Source: Alkalihalobacillus sp. TS-13
GTDB lineage: Bacteria > Bacillota > Bacilli > Bacillales > Fictibacillaceae
NCBI RefSeq assembly: GCF_019720915.1
Contig: NZ_JAHKSI010000001.1
Span: 868,001 to 932,000 of the forward strand
Direction: 5' to 3'
Length of the DNA: 64,000 nucleotides
In this document: in pieces, positions 55,702 to 64,000 of the stretch
How positions within the stretch are numbered: the first letter of the stretch is position 1
Layout of the letters: every line of letters starts with the position of its first letter
The notes under the pieces: model-generated
Told to the model about the DNA's origin: nothing
Seen by the model: the letters and a program-made list of their open reading frames with translations, nothing else
Database searches by the model: none
Translations under genes and position numbers: made by a program

Positions 55702-58326
55702 ATGGCTGAATACACTCCAATGATCCAGCAATATTTATCGATTAAGGCAAAATATGAAGATGCCTTTTTATTTTTTCGATTAGGAGACTTTTATGAGCTG
55801 TTCTTTGATGATGCACTCAGAGCGTCCCAAGAACTTGAAATAACACTGACAAGCCGCGATGGCGGAAAAGGAAACAGAATACCGATGTGCGGCGTGCCTC
55901 ACCATTCATCCCAGAATTACATCGCGCAGCTGATCGAAAAAGGTTTTAAAGTTGCGATTTGTGAACAAGTGGAAGATCCGAAAGAAGCAAAAGGTGTTGT
56001 GAAAAGGGATGTGGTCCAGGTCATCACGCCGGGAACGGTCATGGAAGGGGCGTTACTGGATGAGAAGGCGAACAACTTCATCGCTTCTGTAACACCATTT
56101 GAAGATGGGTTCGGGATGGCAACAAGCGACCTGTCGACAGGACAGAATTCTGTGAAATTCTATCAGGAGGACTGGAAAGCAGTTTGTCTGGAACTTCAAT
56201 CCATTTCAGCGAAAGAAATCATCGTCCCATCTAATCTACCAGAGGATCAATTGAAACGATTACAAGACGTCTATCAATTCACCGTTTCATTTGAGGATGA
56301 TAAAGATATACCAGAACCATTACATAGTATTCTTGTGAAATTAGAATCTGATAAACTGCGACAGACTGCTAGTCAGCTGATTGCTTATCTAGTTCGGACC
56401 CAAAAGCGATCACTCGATCATTTGCAAGAGTTTCAATATGTCGAGACGACTGCTTACATGAAAATCGACCCAAATTCCAAACGTAATCTTGAACTCGTTG
56501 AAACACTTCGTCAGAAACAGAAAAAGGGATCTTTGCTCTGGCTGTTGGATAAGACTGTGACAGCGATGGGCGGGCGTATGCTGAAACAATGGGTTGAACA
56601 TCCATTGCTTGATCAGAAGGCGATTGAAGAACGCCTTTCAATCGTAGAGACGTTCATGGAGCAATTTTTCAACCGGGAGCAGGTCCGTGAACAACTGACG
56701 GAAGTTTATGATCTAGAGCGCCTGGCTGGAAAAGTCGCGTATGGAAATGTTAACGCAAGGGATCTTATCCAGCTGAAGAAATCCTTGCAGAAGGTACCAA
56801 CCTTGAAAGACACATTGCTCGATATGGATCATCCAGGACTAACTGGTCGCTCGGAAAACATGGACCCTTGTGTCGAACTGGCAGAGTTGTTGGAACGAGC
56901 AATTCATGAGGATGCACCGATTTCAATAAAAGATGGGAACATCATACGAAGCGGCTACCATGACGGTCTCGATGAGTATCGTGATGCCAGTGTGAACGGA
57001 AAAGCCTGGATCGCTTCACTTGAACAAGAGGAACGTGAAAAAACCGGAATCCGATCATTGAAAATCAGATATAACCGTGTATTCGGTTATTATATCGAAG
57101 TGACGAAGAGCAACCTTCATCTGATTGATGAGGAGAGGTATGAACGAAAACAGACACTGGCAAATGCTGAGCGCTTCATCACACCTGAGCTGAAGGAGAA
57201 AGAGGACATCATCCTAGAAGCAGAAGAGAAGTCGATTGAGCTTGAGTATGAACTGTTCATCAAAATCAGAGAAGATGTGAAAGCGTTCATTCCACAGTTA
57301 CAGATCCTTGCCAAACAGATCAGTGAAATCGATGTCCTTCAATCGTTCGCTGTCGTAAGTGAGGATGGGCAATATTGCAAACCGCGGATTTCAGAGGATG
57401 GGACGATCAATATTGAAGCAGGGCGTCATCCTGTTGTCGAACACATGATGGATCGCCAGGATTATGTATCAAACGATGTCCGTATGAATCATGAACGTGA
57501 AGTACTATTGATTACAGGTCCGAATATGGCTGGTAAAAGTACATACATGAGGCAAGTGGCCCTTTCTTCAGTACTTTTACAAGTCGGTTGTTTCGTTCCA
57601 GCAGAAAGCGCCACACTACCGATTTTCGATCAGATTTTCACAAGGATCGGTGCGGCAGATGACCTCGCAGGTGGTCAGAGTACATTCATGGTTGAAATGA
57701 TGGAGACACAGTATGCATTAACACACGCGACGGAGAACAGCCTATTGCTGCTTGATGAAATTGGGCGGGGAACTTCCACATACGACGGCATGTCACTTGC
57801 ACAATCGATCATCGAATATATCCATGAAAACATTGGAGCGAAGACGTTATTCTCGACACACTATCATGAATTGACGGTGCTTGAAGGACATCTCGAGCGA
57901 TTGTATAACATTCATGTCAAAGCGATTGAAGAGAATGGGAAAGTAGTCTTTTTACACAGAGTTGGAGATGGCAAAGCTGATCGCAGTTACGGAATCCACG
58001 TTGCTGAACTTGCACAGCTTCCGGTTGAATTGATTAAGCGGGCGAATGATTTGCTGTCAGACTTCGAATCGACTAAAAAAGTAAAAAGTGACCATGTTGT
58101 TCCAGTGAAAGAGGATCAAGGACAGCTTACCTTTTTTGAACCTTTTAATGAATCAAAACGGACGAAACAAAAACAAGATGAACACCATCCTGCCTTAGAA
58201 AAATTAAAGGGTATGGAACTACTGACGATGACGCCTCTTGAAGCGATGAATGCTCTCTATGAACTTCAAATGTCGATTAAACAGGAGAAGCAGGAGGGGA
58301 CGAAATGGGCAAAATCCAACAATTAG
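55702..58326 (+). CDS. mutS: DNA mismatch repair protein MutS
   Basis: MutS recognises mismatches and small loops and recruits MutL. The 874 residues include the mismatch-binding FYELF motif (about 30-36) and the Walker [10 protein letters not shown] (from Gly606). The ABC-type region [20 protein letters not shown] and [10 protein letters not shown] follow, and the C-terminal tail is complete. ATG 55702 follows ACGGAGGG. Its end overlaps mutL by 22 bp in another frame. Confidence 0.97.
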   Translation: MAEYTPMIQQYLSIKAKYEDAFLFFRLGDFYELFFDDALRASQELEITLTSRDGGKGNRIPMCGVPHHSSQNYIAQLIEKGFKVAICEQVEDPKEAKGVVKRDVVQVITPGTVMEGALLDEKANNFIASVTPFEDGFGMATSDLSTGQNSVKFYQEDWKAVCLELQSISAKEIIVPSNLPEDQLKRLQDVYQFTVSFEDDKDIPEPLHSILVKLESDKLRQTASQLIAYLVRTQKRSLDHLQEFQYVETTAYMKIDPNSKRNLELVETLRQKQKKGSLLWLLDKTVTAMGGRMLKQWVEHPLLDQKAIEERLSIVETFMEQFFNREQVREQLTEVYDLERLAGKVAYGNVNARDLIQLKKSLQKVPTLKDTLLDMDHPGLTGRSENMDPCVELAELLERAIHEDAPISIKDGNIIRSGYHDGLDEYRDASVNGKAWIASLEQEEREKTGIRSLKIRYNRVFGYYIEVTKSNLHLIDEERYERKQTLANAERFITPELKEKEDIILEAEEKSIELEYELFIKIREDVKAFIPQLQILAKQISEIDVLQSFAVVSEDGQYCKPRISEDGTINIEAGRHPVVEHMMDRQDYVSNDVRMNHEREVLLITGPNMAGKSTYMRQVALSSVLLQVGCFVPAESATLPIFDQIFTRIGAADDLAGGQSTFMVEMMETQYALTHATENSLLLLDEIGRGTSTYDGMSLAQSIIEYIHENIGAKTLFSTHYHELTVLEGHLERLYNIHVKAIEENGKVVFLHRVGDGKADRSYGIHVAELAQLPVELIKRANDLLSDFESTKKVKSDHVVPVKEDQGQLTFFEPFNESKRTKQKQDEHHPALEKLKGMELLTMTPLEAMNALYELQMSIKQEKQEGTKWAKSNN

Positions 58327-60188
58327 ACGATCTGTTGTCGAATAAAATCGCGGCTGGGGAAGTTGTCGAACGCCCTGCCTCGATTGTTAAAGAGCTGGTG
58401 GAAAACTCGATTGATGCAAATAGTACTCGCATTGATATAGAAGTCGAAGAAGGAGGACTTTCAAGGATCGAAATCGTCGATAATGGTGATGGCATCGAAA
58501 GTGACGACTTATTGAAGGCTTTTCAAAGGCATGCAACAAGTAAAATCAAGCATGAAAATGATCTATTCCATATCCGGACGCTCGGTTTTAGAGGGGAAGC
58601 ATTACCGAGTATAGCCTCTGTATCAAAGGTACACGTAAAGACGAGCACTGGTTTTGGGGCGGGTGACGAGCTTTCGATCCATTTCGGAAAAGTGATCGAA
58701 CAGAAAAAATCCGACAGCAGGAAAGGGACATCGATCGAGGTTACACAATTGTTCCATAATACTCCAGCCCGGTTAAAGCATTTGAAAACCGTCCATACTG
58801 AATTAGGGAATATTACAGATGTCATCAACCGCCAGGCGATGGCACATCCGAATGTCGCATTCCATCTGAAGCATAACGGGAAGACCGTGTTAAGAACCCC
58901 AGGCAATGGCGATCTTTTGCAAGTCATCGCTGCCATTTATGGGATGTCTGTGGCGAAAAAGATGTTACGGGTCGAGAACGATACGCTCGATTATACGATC
59001 AGCGGGTATGCGGTTAAACCTGAAATCACGCGTGCATCGCGTCAATATGTATCCTTGTTCATCAATGGCCGCTACATCAAGAATTTTGCCATCTATAAAG
59101 CGATTGAACGAGCTTACCACACGTTGTTGCCGATTGGAAGACAACCGATCGTGATCCTCTCCATCGAGCTGGATCCGATTTTAGTCGATGTCAACGTCCA
59201 TCCAGGGAAACTGGAAGCTCGATTCAGTAAAGAGCAGGAACTGACGAGGGCGATTGAAGCGGGTGTTGCAGAAACATTACGTCAAACCGAACTGATCCCT
59301 TCAGCAGCAAAACCGAAAAGGCAATCAGTTTCAAAATCGAAATCTGAACAACCTAGCTTCGAGTTTGACTCGTATACACCGAATGTTGAGAAAAAACCGG
59401 ATATCAAATTTGAAGATATATCTGAAAGTGTGAACAAAGACCATATCTCTCAAGTTGAAGAACCAAAAATCGAAGAGACAGTCACTCCGACTGAAAAACC
59501 GTTTTACTCAGAAAAACGGTTTGAGTACCAGCCGCCAATCGATCGACCAAGCAAACAAAATGAGGGAACGATAGAAGAAAACAGACCTGAGAACCCGGAA
59601 CCATCCCGTGTTCCACCCATGTATCCCGTCGGACAAGTGCACGGGACCTACATTGTCGCGCAAAATGAGCAAGGAATGTATATCATTGATCAACATGCAG
59701 CGCAAGAACGGATCAAGTATGAGTTTTACCGTGAAAAAGTTGGGGAGTATGAACATGAGGTACAGGAGCTGCTAGTCCCCTTGACGTTTGAATTTACACA
59801 TACAGAAGCACGGGTGATCGAATCGCACAAGGATGAACTCGCTTCGATCGGTATCTTCATGGAACCGTTTGGAGGGAATTCATTCATCGTCCGCTCCCAT
59901 CCGCAATGGTTCCCGAGTGGGGAAGAACAGGAAACGATCCAGGAAATTATCGATCAGGTCTTAGCAGATAAGAAGACGAATCTGAAAAAGTTGCGTGAAG
60001 ACGCAGCAATCATGATGTCTTGTAAAGGATCGATCAAAGCAAATCATCACTTGAGAAATGATGAGATGACTGCATTGATCGAGAGCTTACGGAAATCCGG
60101 TGATCCTTTTACCTGTCCACATGGGAGACCGATCATCATCAAATTTACGACTTATGAGATGGAAAAAATGTTCAAAAGGGTCATGTAG
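58305..60188 (+). CDS. mutL: DNA mismatch repair endonuclease MutL
   Basis: MutL couples MutS to strand incision. The 627 residues begin with the GHKL ATPase domain ([35 protein letters not shown]-like [14 protein letters not shown]). A variable linker covers about 330-430. The C-terminal domain carries the endonuclease motif [12 protein letters not shown] with Asp462, and CPHGRP near the end. This is the nicking type expected in bacteria without MutH. It starts inside mutS, with GGAGGGGA as ribosome site. Confidence 0.96.
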   Translation: MGKIQQLDDLLSNKIAAGEVVERPASIVKELVENSIDANSTRIDIEVEEGGLSRIEIVDNGDGIESDDLLKAFQRHATSKIKHENDLFHIRTLGFRGEALPSIASVSKVHVKTSTGFGAGDELSIHFGKVIEQKKSDSRKGTSIEVTQLFHNTPARLKHLKTVHTELGNITDVINRQAMAHPNVAFHLKHNGKTVLRTPGNGDLLQVIAAIYGMSVAKKMLRVENDTLDYTISGYAVKPEITRASRQYVSLFINGRYIKNFAIYKAIERAYHTLLPIGRQPIVILSIELDPILVDVNVHPGKLEARFSKEQELTRAIEAGVAETLRQTELIPSAAKPKRQSVSKSKSEQPSFEFDSYTPNVEKKPDIKFEDISESVNKDHISQVEEPKIEETVTPTEKPFYSEKRFEYQPPIDRPSKQNEGTIEENRPENPEPSRVPPMYPVGQVHGTYIVAQNEQGMYIIDQHAAQERIKYEFYREKVGEYEHEVQELLVPLTFEFTHTEARVIESHKDELASIGIFMEPFGGNSFIVRSHPQWFPSGEEQETIQEIIDQVLADKKTNLKKLREDAAIMMSCKGSIKANHHLRNDEMTALIESLRKSGDPFTCPHGRPIIIKFTTYEMEKMFKRVM

Positions 60189-60207
60189 CAAACGTGGAGG
60201 TAGTTGG

Positions 60208-61146
60208 ATGAAACCAGCACTAGTTGTCATTGTGGGTCCGACAGCGGTCGGTAAGACGAAAACGAGTATTGAAATCGCAAAAGCATTTGATGGTGAAATC
60301 ATCAACAGTGATTCAATGCAAGTTTATCAAGGTTTAGATATCGGGACCGCCAAAATCAAAGAACAAGAAAAAGAAGGAATCCCCCATCACCTCTTTGATA
60401 TTCGGAATCCTGACGAAGATTATTCGGCGGCGGATTTCCAGAATGATGCACAACAGAAAATCAAAGAATTACATGATAAAGGAAGACTCCCTGTCATGGT
60501 AGGCGGAACCGGTCTCTATATCCGAGCTGTCACGCATGGATATGAATTCACAGATGTAACAGCCGATCCGGAATACCGTGAAAAGCTGGAAGCGTATGCT
60601 AGAGCAAATGGGGCTGAAGCGCTTCATGATCAGTTGAAACAAGCGGATGAAAAACGTGCTTCTCAAATCCATCCGAACAATGTCCGCCGCGTTATCAGAG
60701 CGTTGGAGATCCATCATACAACCGGCAGTCTGGAATCACCAATCAACCAATCTGAGGAGGAATCACCATTCAACCTCATCACGATCGGATTGACCATGGA
60801 TCGGGAACAGCTGTATGAACGAATCAACCTGAGAGTGGATCTGATGATGGAAGAAGGGCTTTTGGATGAAGTAAAAGCCCTTTATGAGGCGGGAGTACGG
60901 AACAAACAGGCTGTTCAGGCGATCGGCTATAAGGAGCTTTATGCTTATCTCGAAGGGCAATGCAGTTTAGAAGAAGCGATTACGACATTGAAACGGAACT
61001 CAAGAAGATATGCGAAAAGACAATTGACCTGGTTCCGGCACCAGATGGAAGTAGAATGGTTCGATATGACAAATGGTTCAATAAATGAAAAAATTCCATC
61101 AATTTTGTGTTTTGTGGCAGGAAAGCTCAATCCTGAATCGAATTAG
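60208..61146 (+). CDS. miaA: tRNA dimethylallyltransferase MiaA
   Basis: It transfers the dimethylallyl group to A37 of tRNAs reading UNN codons, making i6A for MiaB. The 312 residues start [14 protein letters not shown] (P-loop, residues 10-17). They continue with [17 protein letters not shown], the GGTGLYIRA motif and [12 protein letters not shown] 60208 follows GGAGGTAG; the longer frame lies inside mutL. The stop overlaps an upstream hfq frame, and the true hfq ATG is 33 bp downstream. Confidence 0.95.
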   Translation: MKPALVVIVGPTAVGKTKTSIEIAKAFDGEIINSDSMQVYQGLDIGTAKIKEQEKEGIPHHLFDIRNPDEDYSAADFQNDAQQKIKELHDKGRLPVMVGGTGLYIRAVTHGYEFTDVTADPEYREKLEAYARANGAEALHDQLKQADEKRASQIHPNNVRRVIRALEIHHTTGSLESPINQSEEESPFNLITIGLTMDREQLYERINLRVDLMMEEGLLDEVKALYEAGVRNKQAVQAIGYKELYAYLEGQCSLEEAITTLKRNSRRYAKRQLTWFRHQMEVEWFDMTNGSINEKIPSILCFVAGKLNPESN

Positions 61147-61178
61147 TGTATGAACGTTTATTGAGGAGGCCTATACAC

Positions 61179-61421
61179 ATGAAGCAATCCATTAATATTC
61201 AAGACCAATTCCTGAACACTTTGAGAAAAGAAAATGTTTTCGTAACGGTTTACCTATTGAATGGTTTCCAGCTTAAAGGGCTGGTTAAAGGATTTGATAA
61301 TTTTACTGTCGTACTAGAGTCAGATGGCAAGCAGCAGCTCATTTACAAACATGCCATTTCGACATTCACACCACAGCGTCCTGTTGATTTTTCTTCTGAA
61401 AACAATAACCAGAACGGTTAA
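61179..61421 (+). CDS. hfq: RNA chaperone Hfq
   Basis: An 80-residue Sm-like hexamer that binds sRNAs and mRNAs. Sm1 contains [20 protein letters not shown] and Sm2 ends [11 protein letters not shown]. The ATG at 61179 follows GAGGAGGC. It has a short Asn-rich tail, unlike the long tails of some Proteobacteria. It is followed by a strong hairpin terminator that also serves the convergent recombinase gene. Confidence 0.97.
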   Translation: MKQSINIQDQFLNTLRKENVFVTVYLLNGFQLKGLVKGFDNFTVVLESDGKQQLIYKHAISTFTPQRPVDFSSENNNQNG

Positions 61422-61460
61422 ATCAATTGCGGATGGATGTCATCCAATCAATCAAATATA

Positions 61461-61503
61461 AAAGCCCCGGAAAATGGTACTTGACCTTGACCGGGGCTTT
61501 CGT
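61461..61503. terminator. Bidirectional terminator hfq / recombinase-like gene
   Basis: The stem AAAGCCCCGG (61461-61470) pairs with CCGGGGCTTT (61491-61500) in a perfect 10-bp match. Convergent genes lie on both sides. Confidence 0.85.
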
Positions 61504-61507
61504 ATGT

Positions 61508-62485
61508 TCACGATGGTTGTTGGGAGAGATGTTCAACATAATCCAGATAACGGTTCAACGTAAGTGGCGTCTTCATTCCGAAATGGTTTTGGATCTGCTC
61601 CAAATCATCCCCATCAAGAATGGCTTTGAGGATGGCCGTCCTTCTGAAATGTTGCGCGGATATTCCTTTACGAAGTCCAGCCCTTTGGATTTCCTGGCGT
61701 ATCATTTTCTGGATCGCGATTTCAGTTAGACGTTTCGGACGATCTTCCTCATAACTCCACCTATAGGTCAGACGCTGGAAATCAAATGCGACAAAAAAAG
61801 GATCAGCACTGAATTGTGCAGGTCGAACTGACACTGGTATTGATTGAAAGTAATCAAACAGGATTTCGTTTTCCTCTTGATTGAATTTGATTTTCCGTTT
61901 CGCCGTTTGTTCGGTATTCGGAATCAATAATTCTTTTTGAATAAAGGAAATGTGACGTGTATCAATCGCACTGACCTCATGTAACGTCATACCGTGTTTG
62001 ATCATGAGGGTGAGGATGGACAGATTCCGCTTCGATAAAAGGTTGTGGGCTTTCAATTGATTTTCAGTTAATCCTTGTTCAGATGGAATGATCTCAACTA
62101 TTCTCTCCTGTTCATCCTCCGTAATGAACATATCGTCCGTAAATCGTTCTTCCCCATCATTATGTAAATCAATTGAGGAAACTGGGTTTTCTCCTATGAT
62201 CTTTTTAGAAATAAGGAAACGATGAAATTGATTCAGTACACTGTAAACCCGTTTCAGTGTTCGATACGAATAGGAGCGTTCATTGATCAGAAAATCGAAA
62301 TAGGATTGTACAAACCAGTGCGTGAAGATCTTTCTGTCGTTGTATGACAGCTCGTTAACTCGGATCCACGCTAAATAATCCTCGAGGTCATACTTGTATC
62401 TTTTAACGGTAGAGGGTTGTCTGCCTCTCTTTTCAAGGTCCAAGACAAAATCGATCGCAGTTTGAGGTGTTTCCTGATTTGGCAT
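61508..62485 (-). CDS. Tyrosine recombinase-like protein with degenerate active site
   Basis: A 325-residue phage-integrase-type protein. An N-terminal SAM-like core-binding domain (about 8-100) precedes the catalytic fold (115-320). Aligning by eye to XerD, HxxR is kept (His279, Arg282) and so is the nucleophile position Tyr313. The first catalytic Arg (GLR in XerD) is Thr167, and the His/Trp before Tyr is Met304. A Lys-rich hairpin (about 196-200) may hold the Lys. It could be inactive or specialised. The gene starts with ATG at 62485. No flanking att-like repeats or prophage genes were seen. Confidence 0.72.
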   Translation of the reverse strand: MPNQETPQTAIDFVLDLEKRGRQPSTVKRYKYDLEDYLAWIRVNELSYNDRKIFTHWFVQSYFDFLINERSYSYRTLKRVYSVLNQFHRFLISKKIIGENPVSSIDLHNDGEERFTDDMFITEDEQERIVEIIPSEQGLTENQLKAHNLLSKRNLSILTLMIKHGMTLHEVSAIDTRHISFIQKELLIPNTEQTAKRKIKFNQEENEILFDYFQSIPVSVRPAQFSADPFFVAFDFQRLTYRWSYEEDRPKRLTEIAIQKMIRQEIQRAGLRKGISAQHFRRTAILKAILDGDDLEQIQNHFGMKTPLTLNRYLDYVEHLSQQPS

Positions 62486-62609
62486 GATTTTTTACCAGCA
62501 CCACCTTTATTCCCCATTTTCTCGATTATATCATGGTTTTTCTGCTTGCATGTATAACAGCCCCATAAACTTCAAACGCTATATAGTAAAATAGCGTGAG
62601 GTGGTTTGG

Positions 62610-63182
62610 ATGTTTAAAAAGGTTATTGCTATCTTGCTGGCTGTCAATTTTCTAGCCGCTTGTAATAATGGTGACGAAGCGCTTGACCAGGCATGGGAAG
62701 AAAACTATTCGAATCCAGGAAAGACAAGAGTTAGCCAAAACGGAAGTACACTCCAGAATAGTCCACAAGTAAAAGAACGTGCAAGTGAAAGTGCTCAAGC
62801 AGAGGAACTGGTGAAGTTAACTGAACAAGTGGATGGAGTGGAAAAAGCAGATGCAATCGTCACGGGTATGTATTCCGTAGTGGGAGCCAAATTGGAAAAG
62901 GGTATAGATCAAAATGCTGTTGTTAATGAAATCTATTCCCAACTGGATGATATCAGCCAGGGAGCGAACGCAGTTGTAACAACAGATCCTCAGCATTTGA
63001 AAAAAATGAATGAATGGGGGAAAGAAATCAACAAACGTGGTTTCCATAAAGGGATTTATAATGAACTTGTGGCCATGATAAGTCAGATTCCAGCCCCTAA
63101 ACGAGAAATCCATGAATCGAATCCTTCTAAAATGGATTTGGACAGAGAACGTATCAATCATTTACCAAATACGCCAAGATAA
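62610..63182 (+). CDS. YhcN/YlaJ-family sporulation lipoprotein
   Basis: A 190-residue lipoprotein: signal peptide MFKKVIAILLAVNFLAACNN with lipobox LAAC. The mature core (VKLTEQVDGVEKADAIVTGM and NEWGKEINKRGFHKGIYNEL) matches the YhcN/YlaJ pattern found in forespore inner-membrane and cortex-related lipoproteins. ATG 62610 follows GTGAGGTGG; a GTG at 62601 overlaps the ribosome site. A perfect hairpin terminator overlaps its stop codon. Confidence 0.78.
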   Translation: MFKKVIAILLAVNFLAACNNGDEALDQAWEENYSNPGKTRVSQNGSTLQNSPQVKERASESAQAEELVKLTEQVDGVEKADAIVTGMYSVVGAKLEKGIDQNAVVNEIYSQLDDISQGANAVVTTDPQHLKKMNEWGKEINKRGFHKGIYNELVAMISQIPAPKREIHESNPSKMDLDRERINHLPNTPR

Positions 63183-63207
63183 CTCTCATGTTGAGGGTTA
63201 TTTTTTT
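63181..63207 (+). terminator. Terminator overlapping the lipoprotein stop
   Basis: AACTCTCA / TGAGGGTT with a 3-nt loop is followed by ATTTTTTT. Confidence 0.85.
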
Positions 63208-63224
63208 GAGAAAGTCGCTGTTAA

Positions 63225-63345
63225 GTGAAGTTACTCCCTTTTTGAGGAGGGGATCCAAGAGTATCCTCACACGTTATGGCTACGGAGTCAATTTGGCTAG
63301 CTTTTCCCGCAAAAGTATCACAAATTTCGCTTAAGGCATTCTTTT
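63225..63345 (-). repeat. Diverged mosaic repeat copy (minus orientation)
   Basis: Read on the minus strand it starts GCGAAATTTGTGATACTTTT, then GCGGGAAAAGCTAGCC, and ends AAAAAGGGAGTAACTTC. Both family ends are recognisable but degraded. Downstream (63370-63470) GTCCGAATTA-like words recur in both orientations without a clear function. Confidence 0.6.
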
Positions 63346-63580
63346 GAAAAAGATTCCTTGGGGCGTAGTTATTCGGACAGTGTAAGGAAAAAGAAGTGAG
63401 ACTCAGTCCGAATTAAGGCAGAATCGGGACAATGTAATCTGAAATGATACAGGATGCTGTCCGAATTAGGAGTGTACGTGGATAGTTGAATAAGCGTATT
63501 CTAACAAAGGCACTTAGCAAAGGAACATTCTTAGGAAAAATTCCCAAAGACCAGGTTCGAATTTTCCAAAATTTTCTCCG

Positions 63581-63608
63581 TTGACAATCATGTATATACA
63601 AGTATAAA
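63581..63608 (+). promoter_or_regulatory. Sigma-A promoter of the trehalose-type PTS gene
   Basis: TTGACA (63581-63586), a 16-bp spacer and TATAAA (63603-63608). The first TreR-like operator fills the spacer. Confidence 0.6.
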
Positions 63609-63633
63609 CTATTACCGAACATGTATATACAAG
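63590..63633 (+). promoter_or_regulatory. Two TreR-like operators
   Basis: ATGTATATACAAG occurs at 63590-63602 and again at 63621-63633. The core TGTATATACA is palindromic and matches the B. subtilis TreR site TTGTATATACAA. One copy is in the promoter spacer and the other is just downstream of the start region, a good layout for repression relieved by trehalose-6-phosphate. Confidence 0.75.
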
Positions 63634-63704
63634 ATATAATGAAAGCGGTTTATAAATATTGAAGAAGAAGTTGAAGTGTGAAGGTTTTCTTTATTTCAAT
63701 CACT

Positions 63705-63718
63705 TGTAATCGTTTTCG
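63705..63718 (+). promoter_or_regulatory. CcpA cre site before the PTS gene
   Basis: TGTAATCGTTTTCG matches TGWAANCGNTNWCA at 13 of 14 positions and lies just before the ribosome site, where bound CcpA would block elongation. A weaker second match, TGAAAGCGGTTTAT, is at 63640-63653. Confidence 0.65.
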
Positions 63719-63736
63719 TATGAGGAGGAGGACAAC

Positions 63737-64000
63737 ATGAGTGTTAGTCGTGAAGTTGTAGAAGAGATTGTGGCCGCCCTCGGGGGGAAGGAGAATATTC
63801 ACACCGCAACTCATTGTGTTACACGTCTTAGACTGGTCTTGAATGACGATGAGAAGGTTGATCATGACAAGTTGAATGGGATTGACCTGGTAAAGGGATC
63901 ATTCTCGACAAACGGACAGTTCCAGGTTGTCATCGGACAAGGAACAGTGGATGAAGTATACAAAAAAATGGTTGAAATCACTGGTATCGGAGAAGCATCC
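63737..64000 (+). CDS. treP: PTS system trehalose-type EIIBC component (3' end outside window)
   Basis: The 88 visible residues are an EIIB domain of the glucose/sucrose/trehalose superfamily. The phosphorylated cysteine is Cys27 in ATHCVTRLRLVL, followed by VKGSFSTNGQFQVVIGQGTV, which closely follows TreP. The substrate would be trehalose, imported as trehalose-6-phosphate. ATG 63737 follows GAGGAGGAGG. TreR-like operators and cre sites upstream support the trehalose assignment; sucrose PTS is the main alternative. Confidence 0.82.
   Translation, partial: MSVSREVVEEIVAALGGKENIHTATHCVTRLRLVLNDDEKVDHDKLNGIDLVKGSFSTNGQFQVVIGQGTVDEVYKKMVEITGIGEAS

Noticed and set aside
61427-61729. 100-codon plus-strand frame after hfq
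   Set aside because: It runs through the terminator stem and lies antisense to the recombinase-like gene; no ribosome site.
61508-62485. Prophage or integrative element boundary at the recombinase-like gene
   Set aside because: No att-like direct repeats, tRNA target, excisionase or cargo genes; neighbours are ordinary chromosome genes.

Overview
The window is a low-GC Firmicutes chromosome segment from an endospore-forming member of the Bacillaceae. The evidence is the gene order truB-ribF-rpsO-pnp-ylxY-mlpA-ymxH-dpaAB-asd-dapG-dapA-tepA-ylzJ-spoIIIE-ymfC ... ymfF-ymfH-ymfI-ymfJ-ymfK-ymfM-pgsA-cinA-recA-rny-ymdB-spoVS-(korAB)-tdh-kbl-miaB-ymcA ... cotE-mutS-mutL-miaA-hfq, which is the backbone of the Bacillus subtilis 150-160 degree region, plus many sporulation genes (dpaAB, spoIIIE, spoVS, cotE, a ger operon, a YhcN/YlaJ-type lipoprotein). 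An ectoine hydroxylase gene suggests a halotolerant lineage. I cannot name the genus from sequence alone.

Layout. 1-7.6 kb: tRNA and flavin genes, S15, PNPase, a polysaccharide-deacetylase-like protein and an M16 protease. 7.7-13.1 kb: dipicolinate synthase and the aspartate/diaminopimelate pathway, which together make spore DPA and cell-wall DAP. 13.3-17.9 kb: TepA, SpoIIIE and the GntR regulator YmfC. 18.1-23.0 kb: a BMP-type nucleoside ABC transporter (nupNOPQ-like). 23.5-29.3 kb: paired M16 proteins, an SDR, YmfJ, YmfK and the RodZ-like YmfM. 29.7-33.2 kb: pgsA, cinA and a split recA. 33.6-36.7 kb: RNase Y, YmdB and SpoVS. 37.5-43.8 kb: dipeptidase, 2-oxoacid:ferredoxin oxidoreductase and the threonine-to-glycine pathway. 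44.9-46.8 kb: MiaB and YmcA. 46.9-53.9 kb: an accessory block between ymcA and cotE (DUF3231 protein, a five-gene germinant-receptor-type operon ending in two CBO0543-type membrane proteins, a small two-helix membrane protein, EctD). 54.5-61.4 kb: CotE, MutS, MutL, MiaA, Hfq. 61.5-64 kb: a degenerate tyrosine recombinase, a sporulation lipoprotein, and the start of a trehalose-type PTS gene with TreR-like operators and cre sites.

Main discoveries. (1) recA is interrupted by a roughly 333-bp ORF-less group I intron; P1, P10, P7 and P9 pairings can be read directly and removal restores a 349-residue RecA. (2) A family of mosaic intergenic repeats with imperfect inverted ends, from about 45 to 490 bp, recurs about a dozen times. 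(3) A helically phased array of seven CTACAAAAAT-like decamers every ~20 bp lies in the spoVS-dipeptidase gap. (4) The rpsO leader has a hairpin loop complementary over 7 nt to its own Shine-Dalgarno region. (5) A frameshifted DUF3189-like gene lies antisense after kbl. (6) The integrase-like protein beside hfq appears to lack two catalytic residues. No tRNA, rRNA, CRISPR array, intact insertion sequence or prophage was seen.
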